NCBI GenBank assembly: GCA_015067305.1
Contig: SVMT01000003.1
Location: 55,972-119,971, forward strand
Source of the DNA: Oscillospiraceae bacterium
GTDB taxonomy: Bacteria; Bacillota; Clostridia; Oscillospirales; UBA644
Length of the DNA: 64,000 nt
Reading direction: 5' to 3'
Shown here: positions 19,630 through 30,223 of the stretch, piece by piece
Numbering within the stretch: the first letter of the stretch is position 1
How the letters are laid out: every line of letters starts with the position of its first letter
The notes under the pieces: model-generated
Seen by the model: the letters and a program-made list of their open reading frames with translations, nothing else
Databases searched by the model: none
What the model was told of the DNA's origin: nothing
Made by a program: the position numbers and the translations under genes

Positions 19630-20151
19630 ATGAACAGAAGAGAAAAAATCGTATACACCGCAATTCTCACAGCGACAGCGTTGATATTAGCATATGTCGA
19701 ATCAATTATATCGTTTGGAGTTATATTACCGGGGGTCAAGCTCGGATTATCCAATATTTCAGTTGTTGTAGCACTTTATACCATAGGTTTTCCATATGCA
19801 GTAGTTATCGGAATTTTAAAATGTTTTATATCTTTGATGATATTCGGCAGGCTGTCAGGACTATTCTATTCTCTTTCAGGAATTATTCTGGCAATCATAA
19901 CAATGTATTTACTGAAAAAAATAAAACATCTTTCACTTTTATCTGTCAATATAGGTGGCTCATTCTTTCATATTATCGGTCAACTGATTGCAGCATCTGT
20001 TATGCTTGGAAGTTCAGATGTCTGGACCCTGTTCCCTTTATTGGGAGCACTTTCAATCGTTTCAGGTGCAATAACTTATATACCGGAGCATATAACTTTA
20101 AATACTATTTTAAAAATCAAAACAAAAAGAGGTAAATTAAATGTTGAATGA
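19630..20151 (+). CDS. Gx transporter family protein (heptaprenyl diphosphate synthase component I-like)
   Basis: ESIISFGVILPGVKLGLSNISVVVALYTIGF; polytopic; likely start MNRREKIVYT at 19630. Confidence 0.85.
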   Translation: MNRREKIVYTAILTATALILAYVESIISFGVILPGVKLGLSNISVVVALYTIGFPYAVVIGILKCFISLMIFGRLSGLFYSLSGIILAIITMYLLKKIKHLSLLSVNIGGSFFHIIGQLIAASVMLGSSDVWTLFPLLGALSIVSGAITYIPEHITLNTILKIKTKRGKLNVE

Positions 20152-20692
20152 AATCAAAAGTACAGCTCTTACAGCAATTAAAGAGCTTGTTGAAATTGCA
20201 AAGCTTGAAAAAGGTGATATTTTGATCGTTGGATGTTCTTCAAGCGAGATGCTGGGCGAAAAAATAGGTTCACACTCAAGCATAGAAGCTGCAGAAGCCG
20301 CATTTGAAGGTATTTATCCATATCTCAAGGAAAGAGGAATATTCCTTGCTACACAATGCTGTGAACATCTGAACAGAGCAATAATCATTGAAAAAGAAGC
20401 TGCAAAAAAATACGGTTATGATATAGTAAATGTTGTTCCTCAACCTAAAGCAGGCGGATCATTTTCCACTACAGCATATAAGAATTTCAAAGAACCCGTT
20501 GCAGTTGAAAATATTAAGGCGCAAGCAGGAATCGATATTGGTGGTACACTTATCGGTATGCATCTTGCACCCGTTGCTGTCCCTGTACGCCTCTCAGTCA
20601 ATAAAATCGGAATGGCAAATATAATTTGCGCTAGAACAAGACCAAAGTTTATTGGCGGTTCACGCGCCGTATACAATGAAGAACTTCTTTAA
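20141..20692 (+). CDS. TIGR01440/DUF436 family protein
   Basis: VGCSSSEMLGEKIGSHSS, GIFLATQCCEHLNRA, GGTLIGMHLAPVAVPVR. Confidence 0.88.
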   Translation: MLNEIKSTALTAIKELVEIAKLEKGDILIVGCSSSEMLGEKIGSHSSIEAAEAAFEGIYPYLKERGIFLATQCCEHLNRAIIIEKEAAKKYGYDIVNVVPQPKAGGSFSTTAYKNFKEPVAVENIKAQAGIDIGGTLIGMHLAPVAVPVRLSVNKIGMANIICARTRPKFIGGSRAVYNEELL

Positions 20693-20710
20693 TCAGGAGG
20701 TAAATTATAA

Positions 20711-21013
20711 ATGAAAAAATTTATTATCATAATCTGTTCATTACTGATGACATTTTGTACAAGCTTTAATATGATTGCAAATGAGCCTGAAAATCAACCC
20801 CAAGAAAATGAAATAGTATCAATCGAAAATAACATATCAGAAGAGGAAGATGTAACACCGGAGAACGAATCCACTATGAATGAAATTTCAGAACAGCAAG
20901 AAAAAGCTCAAGAAAGATTGGTTCTGATCCTCATTATCATTGGCATGGTTATTTCACTCGGTACTCTTTACACATTAAAATATATATCATACAAAAAGGA
21001 GAATAACAAATGA
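20711..21013 (+). CDS. Hypothetical secreted/membrane protein
   Basis: Signal peptide, acidic middle, C-terminal TM; SD CAGGAGG upstream. Confidence 0.5.
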   Translation: MKKFIIIICSLLMTFCTSFNMIANEPENQPQENEIVSIENNISEEEDVTPENESTMNEISEQQEKAQERLVLILIIIGMVISLGTLYTLKYISYKKENNK

Positions 21014-21636
21014 GCTCATTCTTTAAATGGTTCGGACTCCCAGGTAGTTTTGTTTTAACGATCTTAATGTCACTTTTCGCCCTTGTTCTGTTTTTAGTTT
21101 TCCGTAAAAAGGATAGATTCATCTGCTTTATAGGTATGGTTGTATCTACAATCGGTGATATCATTCTTATGAATTTCAATGATATCGGTGACTTGCTTCC
21201 CATACCCTATTTTTATGTAGGAGCAGCATTCTTTATAATAGCGCACATAATTTACACATATGCATTTTTGTCCATGATTAAAGAAAATAAATTCAAATAT
21301 GTAAATCCCGGATTTTGGGTCTCAATTACGGTATCTGCTTTAACCGGAATAATCGTAACATATCTTTACTTTACAGGATCTAACCCGAATATTGTTATGT
21401 ATATACTTTGCATGGTTTATCTTGTTATTATTGCTACAAACTGTGCAACAATATTTTCTTTCTCATACTCAGTCAAAGATTACAGATGTATAGCTGCGGT
21501 CGGCGCACTTTCATTCTTTGTTTCAGACTTATTTATCGGTCTTGATAAACTTGCAGGAATATCAACTGATTTGCTTCAGGAATGTATTTGGTGGTTTTAT
21601 CCTATTGGACAAATATTACTCCTTATTGGTGGCTAA
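21010..21636 (+). CDS. Lysoplasmalogenase-like (YhhN/TMEM86 family) membrane protein
   Basis: SxxGDxxL-like VSTIGDIILM and SFFVSDLFIGLDKL motifs; 8-TM-like profile. Confidence 0.72.
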   Translation: MSSFFKWFGLPGSFVLTILMSLFALVLFLVFRKKDRFICFIGMVVSTIGDIILMNFNDIGDLLPIPYFYVGAAFFIIAHIIYTYAFLSMIKENKFKYVNPGFWVSITVSALTGIIVTYLYFTGSNPNIVMYILCMVYLVIIATNCATIFSFSYSVKDYRCIAAVGALSFFVSDLFIGLDKLAGISTDLLQECIWWFYPIGQILLLIGG

Positions 21637-21650
21637 TTATATTAAGTTTA

Positions 21651-21676
21651 GGGAATGTACCGTTATGTACATTCCC
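21651..21676 (+). terminator. Intrinsic terminator
   Basis: GGGAATGTAC-CGTTAT-GTACATTCCC then TGTTCTT. Confidence 0.7.
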
Positions 21677-21690
21677 TGTTCTTATATGTA

Positions 21691-22206
21691 TTAATATAAT
21701 TTATTACCATGCTCCTGCAGAGCTTCCAAAGATAATGAAGATTTATCCCCGAATTCCAACAGTTCTGTCAGTAGTTTTCTTGCCTCTTTATGAGTAGATA
21801 AAACTTCAAAGTAAATATAATAGCAACCATCATAAGAATAAAGCGATTTTGATTTAATTATTTCCTTATAAGTATCAAAGATGATATCAGAATCAAGAGT
21901 ATCATCCAATGTTGAAAACTTTACAGTTTGGCCGAACAGTTCCTGTTTTTCTTTTTCAGAAATCGGAATTTTGGATAAAAATAAAGTAACCGTTCCGTTC
22001 AGACCTTGTTTTGCCTCTACAAGAAGCTTTGAATCCCCCACAGAAAACCCAACCTCGTTTTTTGCTCGTTCCACAATACGTTCACATAGCTTTCTGGTGT
22101 TACAGTCACAATATGTCATTGTTTCATATGTAATACCGTATCTACGCTGTTCATCGGTGTCTACAACTACTTTGATCTTATTTTGATCTACTTGCTCTAT
22201 TATCAT
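21691..22206 (-). CDS. mecA: MecA-like adaptor protein
   Basis: MIIEQVDQNKIKVVVDTDE...; C-terminal YYIYFEVLSTHKEARKLLTELLEFG. Confidence 0.78.
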   Translation of the reverse strand: MIIEQVDQNKIKVVVDTDEQRRYGITYETMTYCDCNTRKLCERIVERAKNEVGFSVGDSKLLVEAKQGLNGTVTLFLSKIPISEKEKQELFGQTVKFSTLDDTLDSDIIFDTYKEIIKSKSLYSYDGCYYIYFEVLSTHKEARKLLTELLEFGDKSSLSLEALQEHGNKLY

Positions 22207-22300
22207 AATTAAGTCCCCCATTACGTTTATACCGTCTACTATTTATTATATAAAATAAAATGCGTTTTGACAATACAAAAAAAATGGAAATAATAAAAAA

Positions 22301-22323
22301 AGATGTCTCTTCATGAGACATCT
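22301..22323 (-). terminator. Intrinsic terminator overlapping the CotH-protein stop codon
   Basis: AGATGTCTC-TTCAT-GAGACATCT with A/T tracts on both sides; stop codon at 22311-22313 lies in the loop region. Confidence 0.75.
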
Positions 22324-25300
22324 TTTTCAATTTCTTCTATTTCAGTAAAATAATGATCAAAAGTAGCATCGTCAAGTTGGAATATTTGCCTGATCTCTTC
22401 CAATAATTGATCCTTACGGGTCATGCCCTTGCCATCTACATTAGTAACAAATTCAATCATTGACTGGATCTGCCAACTCCATGAAGCATAATTATACCCC
22501 CATTTATCAATGTTGCGTCTAATTTCAGGCTCAATGACAGATTTCAGTTCCATAATTTTTTCAGTAATACGATCAGCAGAAAAAGTATTATCAAGATGAT
22601 AATCAAATCTTGTAAGGAACATATCACGGAATTCCGCATTCATCAATAAAGAATTTATAAGATCCGTATTGAATTTTTTCATATATCCGGTTCCCTCAGG
22701 ATCTATCATGAACCATAGCCCATACGAAGGATCGTCTGCAAGAGCATAATCAAGGTCAAAAAGTATCCACCGCCATTTTCCGTCGATAAGATCACTCTTA
22801 TAAACCTTTGCGTTACCTGAATCTCGATTTCCGAAAAATGCCTGAGCAATTATGAAGTCCGCAAAAGATTCAACATCCATGATAGTTTTCATATATTCAT
22901 ATTTGGACGGATCACTGAGATCATAATTACGAGCGCACCATAAGAGACTGTAATAACCGTTAGGATCACCAAGAATAGCTTCTCCGTTCCCTCGTATCAT
23001 GCTGAAACTGTCACCATCAACATTATAAAGCGAAGAAAACCAATCCTCATCTATTTTTTCACGCATAAAGAATAATCCGTAATACTCGCCATTTATATAC
23101 AGAACACAAGGCTTATACGCCTGCGCTATCATATTCATATACCCCTCAGCCAAGGAAGTACATAACTCATCACGAATCATCGCTCTGCGGTAATCCTGAG
23201 ACCCTGAACGAAGGACAACAGTATCATAACGTGAAACCTCGGGACGAGTTTCAAAAAGAGGATAATATAAAGCAGACTCTCCGTATTTTTGTTTAAATTT
23301 TAACTGAAAGGACTTTTTGGCAAGTGTTCTGTTTGATTGTCCGAACAGCTTAAGCCCGCAATTTATATTAAAACTGCTCCCATCTGGTTCATACAGTTCG
23401 GCAGATGCGGCAAGTTCTATATTCTGATAAATATTAGCATCTGATGGGTAGACACCTTTTTCGTCAGGAACTCCCATTGAACACATTCCAACTTCTTCAT
23501 CCCAAAGGAGAACAGGATCAGCAGTAACACAAAGAACCGGAACGGTATGAGCCTCATTAAAAACATAACTGTAGGTTTTGATATCACTTGGAACCTGATC
23601 TTTTTTATAAGCAATGGTTTTTATTGATACCGTTTTTTCAATAGTAATAGGATCTGTATATTTCAATGAATCTTTATTTGGAATGCTTCCGTCAACCGTA
23701 TAGTAGATATCCCCTTCACCTTGTAATTCAACAAAGAAAGGGGTGGAATCGTTATAAACACCTGCAGAAACTGACGGAGTCGGAGTTTGTGTTATCTTCA
23801 GAAAACCATCGTTATTACTGTCATTAGGAGTCGGAATGTCAATATAAACAAACCAATCGTCAGAACCTCTGCCATATGAATAACCGTACGGAATATTTTT
23901 TAAGATACAACCATCGATATGATCAATATGTCCAGCATTATCCGGTTTGAAAATATAGAGACTTTCATACTCAGAATCAAGTCTGAAATTGCAATGGAAA
24001 TAAATATCCGTTGAATATTTATTCTCACCCGAAGCATACACAACATAGACTTCACCCGGAGCAAGTGTTATATGGGGAAGTTGCTGTCTCAATGGATTTT
24101 TTGTACTTGTTGCTAAATAGTATTCACTTAAAACTATAGGTTCGTTTGAATTGTTTTTCAATTCGATCCAATCATAATACTGCCCCTGATTCTGAACCAT
24201 AAACGAATCATTGTAAGTCATGACCTCATTGATTATAAGATCATTCCTCTTTTTAGTAAAATCTTTAAGAAACGATTTTATACCATTGTCATTATTAGGA
24301 TAACCGGGTGAAGGATAATCTGAAAACCTTAAACCAAGTCCGTCAGGGTCTCTTTCAAAAACAGAGTCTGATTCAAGACCCACATAAGAAACAGTATCTA
24401 TCAGAATTCCACCTTCTCGGCAAAGATAAATGTTCTCGCCTTCGCTGTCCAGATTAAATGAAAGATGAAGTTCTTCACCTGTTCTGAATTTATCCTTACC
24501 TGACGCAAATACAACGACAGACTCCCCAGATTTCAATTTTACGGACGGAAAATTCCATTTATATAAGTTTTGAGGATCATTTGATATCGTGAAATTCTCA
24601 AGGTCAACAGTTTCGTTACCGTAATTGGTAATTTCAATATAATCGGAAAAATCCCCATCTTTATCGGTGATCCAAATGGTATTTTTAGCCATGACCTCGG
24701 ATATTTTTACGGGGAAATCGTTATCGGTCCGGGATTGAATAAACATTGCTTTCCCTTCGTTGGAGTTGCTGTATCCGGGAGAAATATTTGCGCTTTCAAA
24801 AAGATTACCGTCTTCCCTGCGTTCAATTACGGAATTCTGTGACACCTCAAATGTCTGAACCCTGTCTATTACATTTCCATCTGCGTTTCTGAGATAGAAT
24901 ACTTGACCGCCTTCTTTGGAAAGTTTGAGATTAACATAATTCTTCCCCTGATTATCGCCACTGAAAAACAGGACAATATAGCCTTTTGGCTCGATTGTAA
25001 GTCCAGAAGGAAATACCCATGAAAGCTGAGATCTTTCATTATACAATTCAAAACCTTCAAGGTCAACAGTTGTATCTGTAGTATTATAAAGCTCACAATA
25101 ATCATAAAACTGACCTTTAGCATCAGGATATGCTCCGTCATTTGAAAGCATCAATTCATTAAACACAATACCCCCATAAAGAATGGTACCGTCATTTGTA
25201 ACGCCATCCTTTACGGGAGTATTATAATTTGTTGATCCGACACAAAGAACCACTGCGAGGATCAGAACAAGAGTTATGACCATCGCAATGATATATTGAA

Positions 25301-25325
25301 TTTTAGAATCGGATCGTTTTTTCAT
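22311..25325 (-). CDS. Multi-domain surface protein: N-terminal TM, ~3 lamin-tail domains, chitobiase/FN3-like segment, CotH kinase-like domain
   Basis: Repeated NELMLSNDGAYPD/SEVMAKNTIWITD/NEVMTYNDSFMVQ ... W..P.. .L..GE.VVV(Y/F)ASG(K/E)(D/N)K LTD pattern; FVELQGEGDIYYTVDGSIPNKDS; CotH part LRSGSQDYRRAMIRDELCTSL, YGLFFMREKIDEDW, WILFDLDYAL. Confidence 0.88.
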   Translation of the reverse strand: MKKRSDSKIQYIIAMVITLVLILAVVLCVGSTNYNTPVKDGVTNDGTILYGGIVFNELMLSNDGAYPDAKGQFYDYCELYNTTDTTVDLEGFELYNERSQLSWVFPSGLTIEPKGYIVLFFSGDNQGKNYVNLKLSKEGGQVFYLRNADGNVIDRVQTFEVSQNSVIERREDGNLFESANISPGYSNSNEGKAMFIQSRTDNDFPVKISEVMAKNTIWITDKDGDFSDYIEITNYGNETVDLENFTISNDPQNLYKWNFPSVKLKSGESVVVFASGKDKFRTGEELHLSFNLDSEGENIYLCREGGILIDTVSYVGLESDSVFERDPDGLGLRFSDYPSPGYPNNDNGIKSFLKDFTKKRNDLIINEVMTYNDSFMVQNQGQYYDWIELKNNSNEPIVLSEYYLATSTKNPLRQQLPHITLAPGEVYVVYASGENKYSTDIYFHCNFRLDSEYESLYIFKPDNAGHIDHIDGCILKNIPYGYSYGRGSDDWFVYIDIPTPNDSNNDGFLKITQTPTPSVSAGVYNDSTPFFVELQGEGDIYYTVDGSIPNKDSLKYTDPITIEKTVSIKTIAYKKDQVPSDIKTYSYVFNEAHTVPVLCVTADPVLLWDEEVGMCSMGVPDEKGVYPSDANIYQNIELAASAELYEPDGSSFNINCGLKLFGQSNRTLAKKSFQLKFKQKYGESALYYPLFETRPEVSRYDTVVLRSGSQDYRRAMIRDELCTSLAEGYMNMIAQAYKPCVLYINGEYYGLFFMREKIDEDWFSSLYNVDGDSFSMIRGNGEAILGDPNGYYSLLWCARNYDLSDPSKYEYMKTIMDVESFADFIIAQAFFGNRDSGNAKVYKSDLIDGKWRWILFDLDYALADDPSYGLWFMIDPEGTGYMKKFNTDLINSLLMNAEFRDMFLTRFDYHLDNTFSADRITEKIMELKSVIEPEIRRNIDKWGYNYASWSWQIQSMIEFVTNVDGKGMTRKDQLLEEIRQIFQLDDATFDHYFTEIEEIEKDVS

Positions 25326-25327
25326 TT

Positions 25328-26212
25328 TTATTCTTTGATATCAATGGAGAATCCTGCAGAATATGTCTCATCAGGTTGAAGTTTGAGGATAGCAGGTTTC
25401 TTTGTCAATTCTTCGTTATCCTTAACGCCTGAGGGCAGACCGTTCCAAGGTTCGATACAAATGTAAGGAGCATCGGAATGAGGTTTATGCCAAAGACCAA
25501 GATATGCAAAATCGGAGAAATCTACGGTTACGGATTTATCGCCGCCGACTTTTTTAAGAGTAACGATACGGGAATCCATAGAAGAAAGGATAATTGCATC
25601 ATTATCAAAAAGGTTATGGTTCAAACGAATGATTCTGTCGTCTTCAAGTTTATAAGGTGTGAACTGACCTGTAATAAAGCAGTTATCGCACACAACTTCA
25701 TTGGGATGACATTCGCCGTCAAATTCAATATAGTATTCAGAGAATTTATCTTCATCCTCAAAAGGAACATTGAATCCTGGATGTCCACCTACTGAGAAAT
25801 ACATTTCTTCAAGTGAATTATTCATTACATAGTAACGGCATGTAAGTTTTCCGCCATCAAGCTGATAATTGATATAGAAATCAAACTCAAAAGGATAAGA
25901 TTTAAGAGTTTCTTCACTTGATTTGAGATTGAAAACAAGTGTATTATCAGTATGTTCTGCGACGTCCATTTCGGAGATCTTAACAAAACCGTGAGGACTG
26001 TTTATAGCAAATTCTTCGCCCTTATATTTATATTTACCTTCTTTTACTCTGCCAACAATGGGGAAAAGATTTGTAGCTCTGCCTGTCCAATACTGAGGAG
26101 CACCCTGCCAAAGATATTCAATATCAGTTTTATTTGATTTGATGGAACGAATTTCTCCGCCAAGAGTAGAAAATTCAACAGTAAGAAGATCGTTTTTAAG
26201 AATAAGATTCAT
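25328..26212 (-). CDS. Aldose 1-epimerase family protein
   Basis: FSTLGGEIRSIKSNKTDIEYLWQG, SPHGFVK, GGHPGFNVPF, ICIEPWNGLP. Confidence 0.88.
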   Translation of the reverse strand: MNLILKNDLLTVEFSTLGGEIRSIKSNKTDIEYLWQGAPQYWTGRATNLFPIVGRVKEGKYKYKGEEFAINSPHGFVKISEMDVAEHTDNTLVFNLKSSEETLKSYPFEFDFYINYQLDGGKLTCRYYVMNNSLEEMYFSVGGHPGFNVPFEDEDKFSEYYIEFDGECHPNEVVCDNCFITGQFTPYKLEDDRIIRLNHNLFDNDAIILSSMDSRIVTLKKVGGDKSVTVDFSDFAYLGLWHKPHSDAPYICIEPWNGLPSGVKDNEELTKKPAILKLQPDETYSAGFSIDIKE

Positions 26213-26230
26213 ATATTCAAGCCCTTTCAA

Positions 26231-27109
26231 TTAAAGTGTTTTTACAAATTCTTTAAGATATGCTTTGAAATCTTCACCGATTTCTTTGTGTTTCAGAGCT
26301 CTTTCAACCTGAGCCTGCATAACACCGAGTTTATTACCCATATCATAACGTTTACCTATAAAGTCAACCGCGATCATGCCTTTTGTCTGAGAGAGTTCTT
26401 TCATTGCGTCAGTAAGATATATTTCACCGTTATGGAGTGGGGTGTGGTCTAATATTTCGTATATCTCTGCAGGAAGAACCATTCTGCCAAGCATAGAATA
26501 AAGAGACATGATCTCTTCAGGCTTCGGTTTTTCGATCATATCAGTAAGATCATAATGGTTATCAGCAATATGATCTACTTTCAAAGTGCAGTACATCTGA
26601 ATTTGTTCACGGGTAACAGCCTGAACACCTGCAACACCTTTTTCATATTTATCATAAGCATCAATAAGCTGTTTTGTAACAGGATAATCATCATTGATAA
26701 TTACATCATCACCGTAGCAAACGACAAAGGGATCATTGCCTGTAAATTCCCTTGCGCTGAAAAGGGCATGACCTGTACCGAGCATATGTTTCTGTCTTGC
26801 ATATACTATATCAGCAAGATTGGAGATTCTCTCAACTTCATCAAGTATTGCTTTTTTCTTTTCGCCTGCATCACGAAGTTTTTGTTCAAGTTCAAAAGAA
26901 ACATCAAAATGATCTTCAATCAGAGTTTTACCTCTGGAAATAATGATCATGATATGCTTGATTCCTGAATCAACAAGCTCTTCAACTATGTATTGAAGTG
27001 CAGGTTTATCAACGATTGGGAAAAGTTCCTTGGGAACAGCTTTTGTTGCAGGAAGCATTCTTGTTCCGAGACCCGCAGCAAGGATAACAGCTTTTTCTAC
27101 TTTACTCAT
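26231..27109 (-). CDS. galU: UTP--glucose-1-phosphate uridylyltransferase
   Basis: KAVILAAGLGTRMLPATKAVPKELFPIVDKPALQYIVEE; 292 aa. Confidence 0.95.
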   Translation of the reverse strand: MSKVEKAVILAAGLGTRMLPATKAVPKELFPIVDKPALQYIVEELVDSGIKHIMIIISRGKTLIEDHFDVSFELEQKLRDAGEKKKAILDEVERISNLADIVYARQKHMLGTGHALFSAREFTGNDPFVVCYGDDVIINDDYPVTKQLIDAYDKYEKGVAGVQAVTREQIQMYCTLKVDHIADNHYDLTDMIEKPKPEEIMSLYSMLGRMVLPAEIYEILDHTPLHNGEIYLTDAMKELSQTKGMIAVDFIGKRYDMGNKLGVMQAQVERALKHKEIGEDFKAYLKEFVKTL

Positions 27110-27140
27110 AATGATCGCTCCTTATATTTTAATAAATCTT

Positions 27141-27767
27141 TTATTCAAATTTTTCTCCGTTTGCCTTATAGAAGCAATGACGGATTATATTGAAATCATT
27201 GTCGTATTCTGAATATTCATCAAGAAAAGCTTTTGTCAAAAGAAGAGGGCTGAGATTCATATCTGTACCGCATGGGAGAGTAACTTTAAATGTATTACCT
27301 TCCTTTTCATACTTGATATGATCTTTAAGATTTACCTCAATAAAACCTTTTTTGGTCTTCTTTGAAATATTTATTTCATCTCTTTCAAGAAATTCGGTGA
27401 ATGACTTAATGCATGAATCCGGAAGCTCGATCGTATACAAAGCTGAAACGATCTCAGAGAAAGAATTATCAGCATTATATATCTTTTTAAACTCCAAGCC
27501 TCTTGGAGCCTCCTTGTTCATACGTTCACAAAGTTCATCAAAATCACATTCTTCAGTAAGTTTGATATCCAGAAATTCATTTTCACCTGTAATTCCGATT
27601 GGTAAAGCGGCACTGAACACCATATACGGATGAGGGTTAAAACCTTGTGTAAACCAAATGGGAACATCAGCTCTGGAAAACAGTCTTGACACGCAACGTG
27701 TCATATCAAGATGAGAAATATATGTCGCAAAGGAAGACTTTGAAAATACTATTCTGATCATGGACAA
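27141..27767 (-). CDS. TIGR03936 family radical-SAM-associated protein (DUF2344)
   Basis: RIVFSKSSFATYISHLDMTRCVSRLFSRADVPIWFTQGFNPHPYMVFSAALPIG. Confidence 0.9.
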   Translation of the reverse strand: MSMIRIVFSKSSFATYISHLDMTRCVSRLFSRADVPIWFTQGFNPHPYMVFSAALPIGITGENEFLDIKLTEECDFDELCERMNKEAPRGLEFKKIYNADNSFSEIVSALYTIELPDSCIKSFTEFLERDEINISKKTKKGFIEVNLKDHIKYEKEGNTFKVTLPCGTDMNLSPLLLTKAFLDEYSEYDNDFNIIRHCFYKANGEKFE

Positions 27768-29521
27768 AGATCCCCCTTACAATATTTATTTACACCGCAA
27801 CCCGCACATTTTTCAAGACAATTCGGTGTGGTAAGTCCCTTATAAGCTCTTTCGCGCTCACGCAAATGGAAAGATTTCGAAACTCCTACATTCACAAAAT
27901 CCCAAGGTAATGTCTCGTTGAGATCATAATCACGTTGTGAATACGTATCGAAGCCTATTCCATTTTCAGTCATGGCTTCACACCATGCATCGAAATTAAA
28001 ATGCTCACTCCATGCGTCAAGCTTACAGCCTTTCCTGTAGGCACTTTCAAGAACATGTGACAAACGTCTGTCGCCCCTCGCAAAAACACCCTCAAGAACG
28101 CTTGTAGTCCCGTCATGGTAATTCAGAGTTATCTTCCTGGATTTAATAAGACTTCTGAGATACTGTTGTTTTCTGTCTATCTCTTCAAGAGAAATTTGTC
28201 TCTCCCATTGGAATGGCGTATGAGGCTTCGGAACAAATGTAGCAAGAGATATAGTTACCTTGACACTGCCCTTTCTCGAAGGAGCATATTTGTAGTGGTA
28301 ATCTATAATCTTTTCCGCAGTTTCTGCAATTCCCGCAATATCCTCATCAGTTTCTGTCGGAAGACCGATCATGAAATAGAGTTTTACAGCACTTGCTCCG
28401 CCTTCAAAAGCAATTTTACAAGTATTCTCAATATCTTCATCGGTGACATTTTTATTTATTACATCACGAAGTCTCTGCGTTCCCGCCTCACATGCAAAAG
28501 TCAAGCCACTCTTTCGAACAGAAGTTACTTTTTCAAGCAGAGAATTTGTAAAGTTATCTACACGCAATGAAGGCAATGAAAGATTGATATGCTTAGGAAT
28601 ACAATAATCAAGAAGGTTGTCCGCAAGAGTTTCAAGTTTAGTATAGTCACTGGTAGATAATGACGTGAGAGAGATCTCATCGTATCCTGTGCTTTTACAA
28701 AGTTTTTTAGCATTTTCAATAAGGACCTCAGGAGATTTCTGTCTGTAGGGTCGATAGATCATACCTGCCTGACAAAAACGGCAACCTCGAATACATCCAC
28801 GCATGATCTCAAGCATGATCCTGTCATGAACAACATCAGCAAAAGGCACAACGAATTTATCGGGATAATAAAGCTCGTCCAGATTTTCAAACATGATCTT
28901 TTCGACTTCTCTGCCGTGGTCGATTTCGGGAATATAAATACCTTTGAGACTGCGGGCTTTTTCCAAAAATTCAGCTCTGTTTCTTCCGCATTCTTTGTAG
29001 AGATGCATAAGGTCAGGAAGGATCTCTTCACCTTCACCCATGATGATAAGATCAAAGAAATCTGCTATAGGTTCAGGGTTACAGCAACAGGGACCGCCTG
29101 CCATCAAAATAGGATCGCCTTGTTTACGGTCTTTGGATCTGAAAGGAATCTTTGCAAGATCCAACATTGCGAGAATATTTGTATAACAGAGTTCATACTG
29201 TAAAGTAAATCCGATAAAATCAAAATCATTAAGAGGAGATTTGCTTTCCAATGCAAACAACGGCATATCATGTTTACGCAAAAGTTCTTCCATGTCGGTG
29301 TTAGGCATAAAACATCTTTCACACCAGACATCAGATTCTTCATTAAGACGATGGTAAAGTATTTTTATACCCAAATGAGACATTCCGATATCATAGAGAT
29401 CGGGAAAACAAAATGCATATCTTACAAGATCATCCGTTATGGGTTTAACAACGCTGTTTAATTCATTTCCCGCATACCAGGACGGTTTTTGAACGGTTCT
29501 TAACAAAGTGTCTATAGTCAT
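27758..29521 (-). CDS. TIGR03960 family B12-binding-like radical SAM protein
   Basis: EIMRGCIRGCRFCQAGMIYRPYRQKSPE (CxxxCxxC), PSLRVDNF, FVPKPHTPFQW; 587 aa. Confidence 0.92.
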   Translation of the reverse strand: MTIDTLLRTVQKPSWYAGNELNSVVKPITDDLVRYAFCFPDLYDIGMSHLGIKILYHRLNEESDVWCERCFMPNTDMEELLRKHDMPLFALESKSPLNDFDFIGFTLQYELCYTNILAMLDLAKIPFRSKDRKQGDPILMAGGPCCCNPEPIADFFDLIIMGEGEEILPDLMHLYKECGRNRAEFLEKARSLKGIYIPEIDHGREVEKIMFENLDELYYPDKFVVPFADVVHDRIMLEIMRGCIRGCRFCQAGMIYRPYRQKSPEVLIENAKKLCKSTGYDEISLTSLSTSDYTKLETLADNLLDYCIPKHINLSLPSLRVDNFTNSLLEKVTSVRKSGLTFACEAGTQRLRDVINKNVTDEDIENTCKIAFEGGASAVKLYFMIGLPTETDEDIAGIAETAEKIIDYHYKYAPSRKGSVKVTISLATFVPKPHTPFQWERQISLEEIDRKQQYLRSLIKSRKITLNYHDGTTSVLEGVFARGDRRLSHVLESAYRKGCKLDAWSEHFNFDAWCEAMTENGIGFDTYSQRDYDLNETLPWDFVNVGVSKSFHLRERERAYKGLTTPNCLEKCAGCGVNKYCKGDLCP

Positions 29522-29614
29522 TTATATACTCCATATTAAACTGTATTCTATATAATTTTAATACATACTGAGCAAAAATTCAAGTAGGTTTACAAATTTG
29601 TCAAAACTAAAAGA

Positions 29615-30214
29615 TCAAAAACTGTCCAAAGAAGTGAAAATGTACAAAAAAAGATACATACCGATCAGTAAAACAGAAACATTGTATCCAGTTGTATAAT
29701 AAATATAAAAACCCAAAACAATAATAACTGCAGTTAAAATACAACTTATCGTTTTAATAACTACAGAACAAGTCCTTAATTTAAATTTTAATAACAATAC
29801 AAAATATAATATACGACCGCCGTCAAGAGGGATAACCGGGAGCATATTTAAAACAAAAAAAGCAAAATTACAATATATGAAATAGTCTGCACCTTTTATA
29901 AAAGATTCTGACATTAGGATAAATATTGCAGACAAAACAAGATTCATAAGAGGTCCGCAGAAAGCACAGAGTATCTCATCTTTACAAGTTAATCTGTCCG
30001 TTTTCCCTACAGACGCTGAAATACCGAAAGGTAATATTTCAAGAGATAAAACAGAAGCCCCGCAAGACAAATACGCCGCTATATGAGCAGCCTCATGCAA
30101 TGATGCACAAACAAAAGAACACAACATGAATTGAGCTTGACCGAAATACAATAAAAATAGCCAAACTATATAAGTTAAAGGATTTATCTTAACACTGATA
30201 TCAGATTTTAACAA
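29615..30214 (-). CDS. spoIVFB: M50 site-2 protease, SpoIVFB-like
   Basis: SLHEAAHIAAYLSCG (HExxH), NMLPVIPLDGGRIL (NPDG-like); downstream of M23 SpoIVFA-like gene. Confidence 0.82.
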   Translation of the reverse strand: MLKSDISVKINPLTYIVWLFLLYFGQAQFMLCSFVCASLHEAAHIAAYLSCGASVLSLEILPFGISASVGKTDRLTCKDEILCAFCGPLMNLVLSAIFILMSESFIKGADYFIYCNFAFFVLNMLPVIPLDGGRILYFVLLLKFKLRTCSVVIKTISCILTAVIIVLGFYIYYTTGYNVSVLLIGMYLFLYIFTSLDSF

Positions 30215-30223
30215 TCAGAATCA

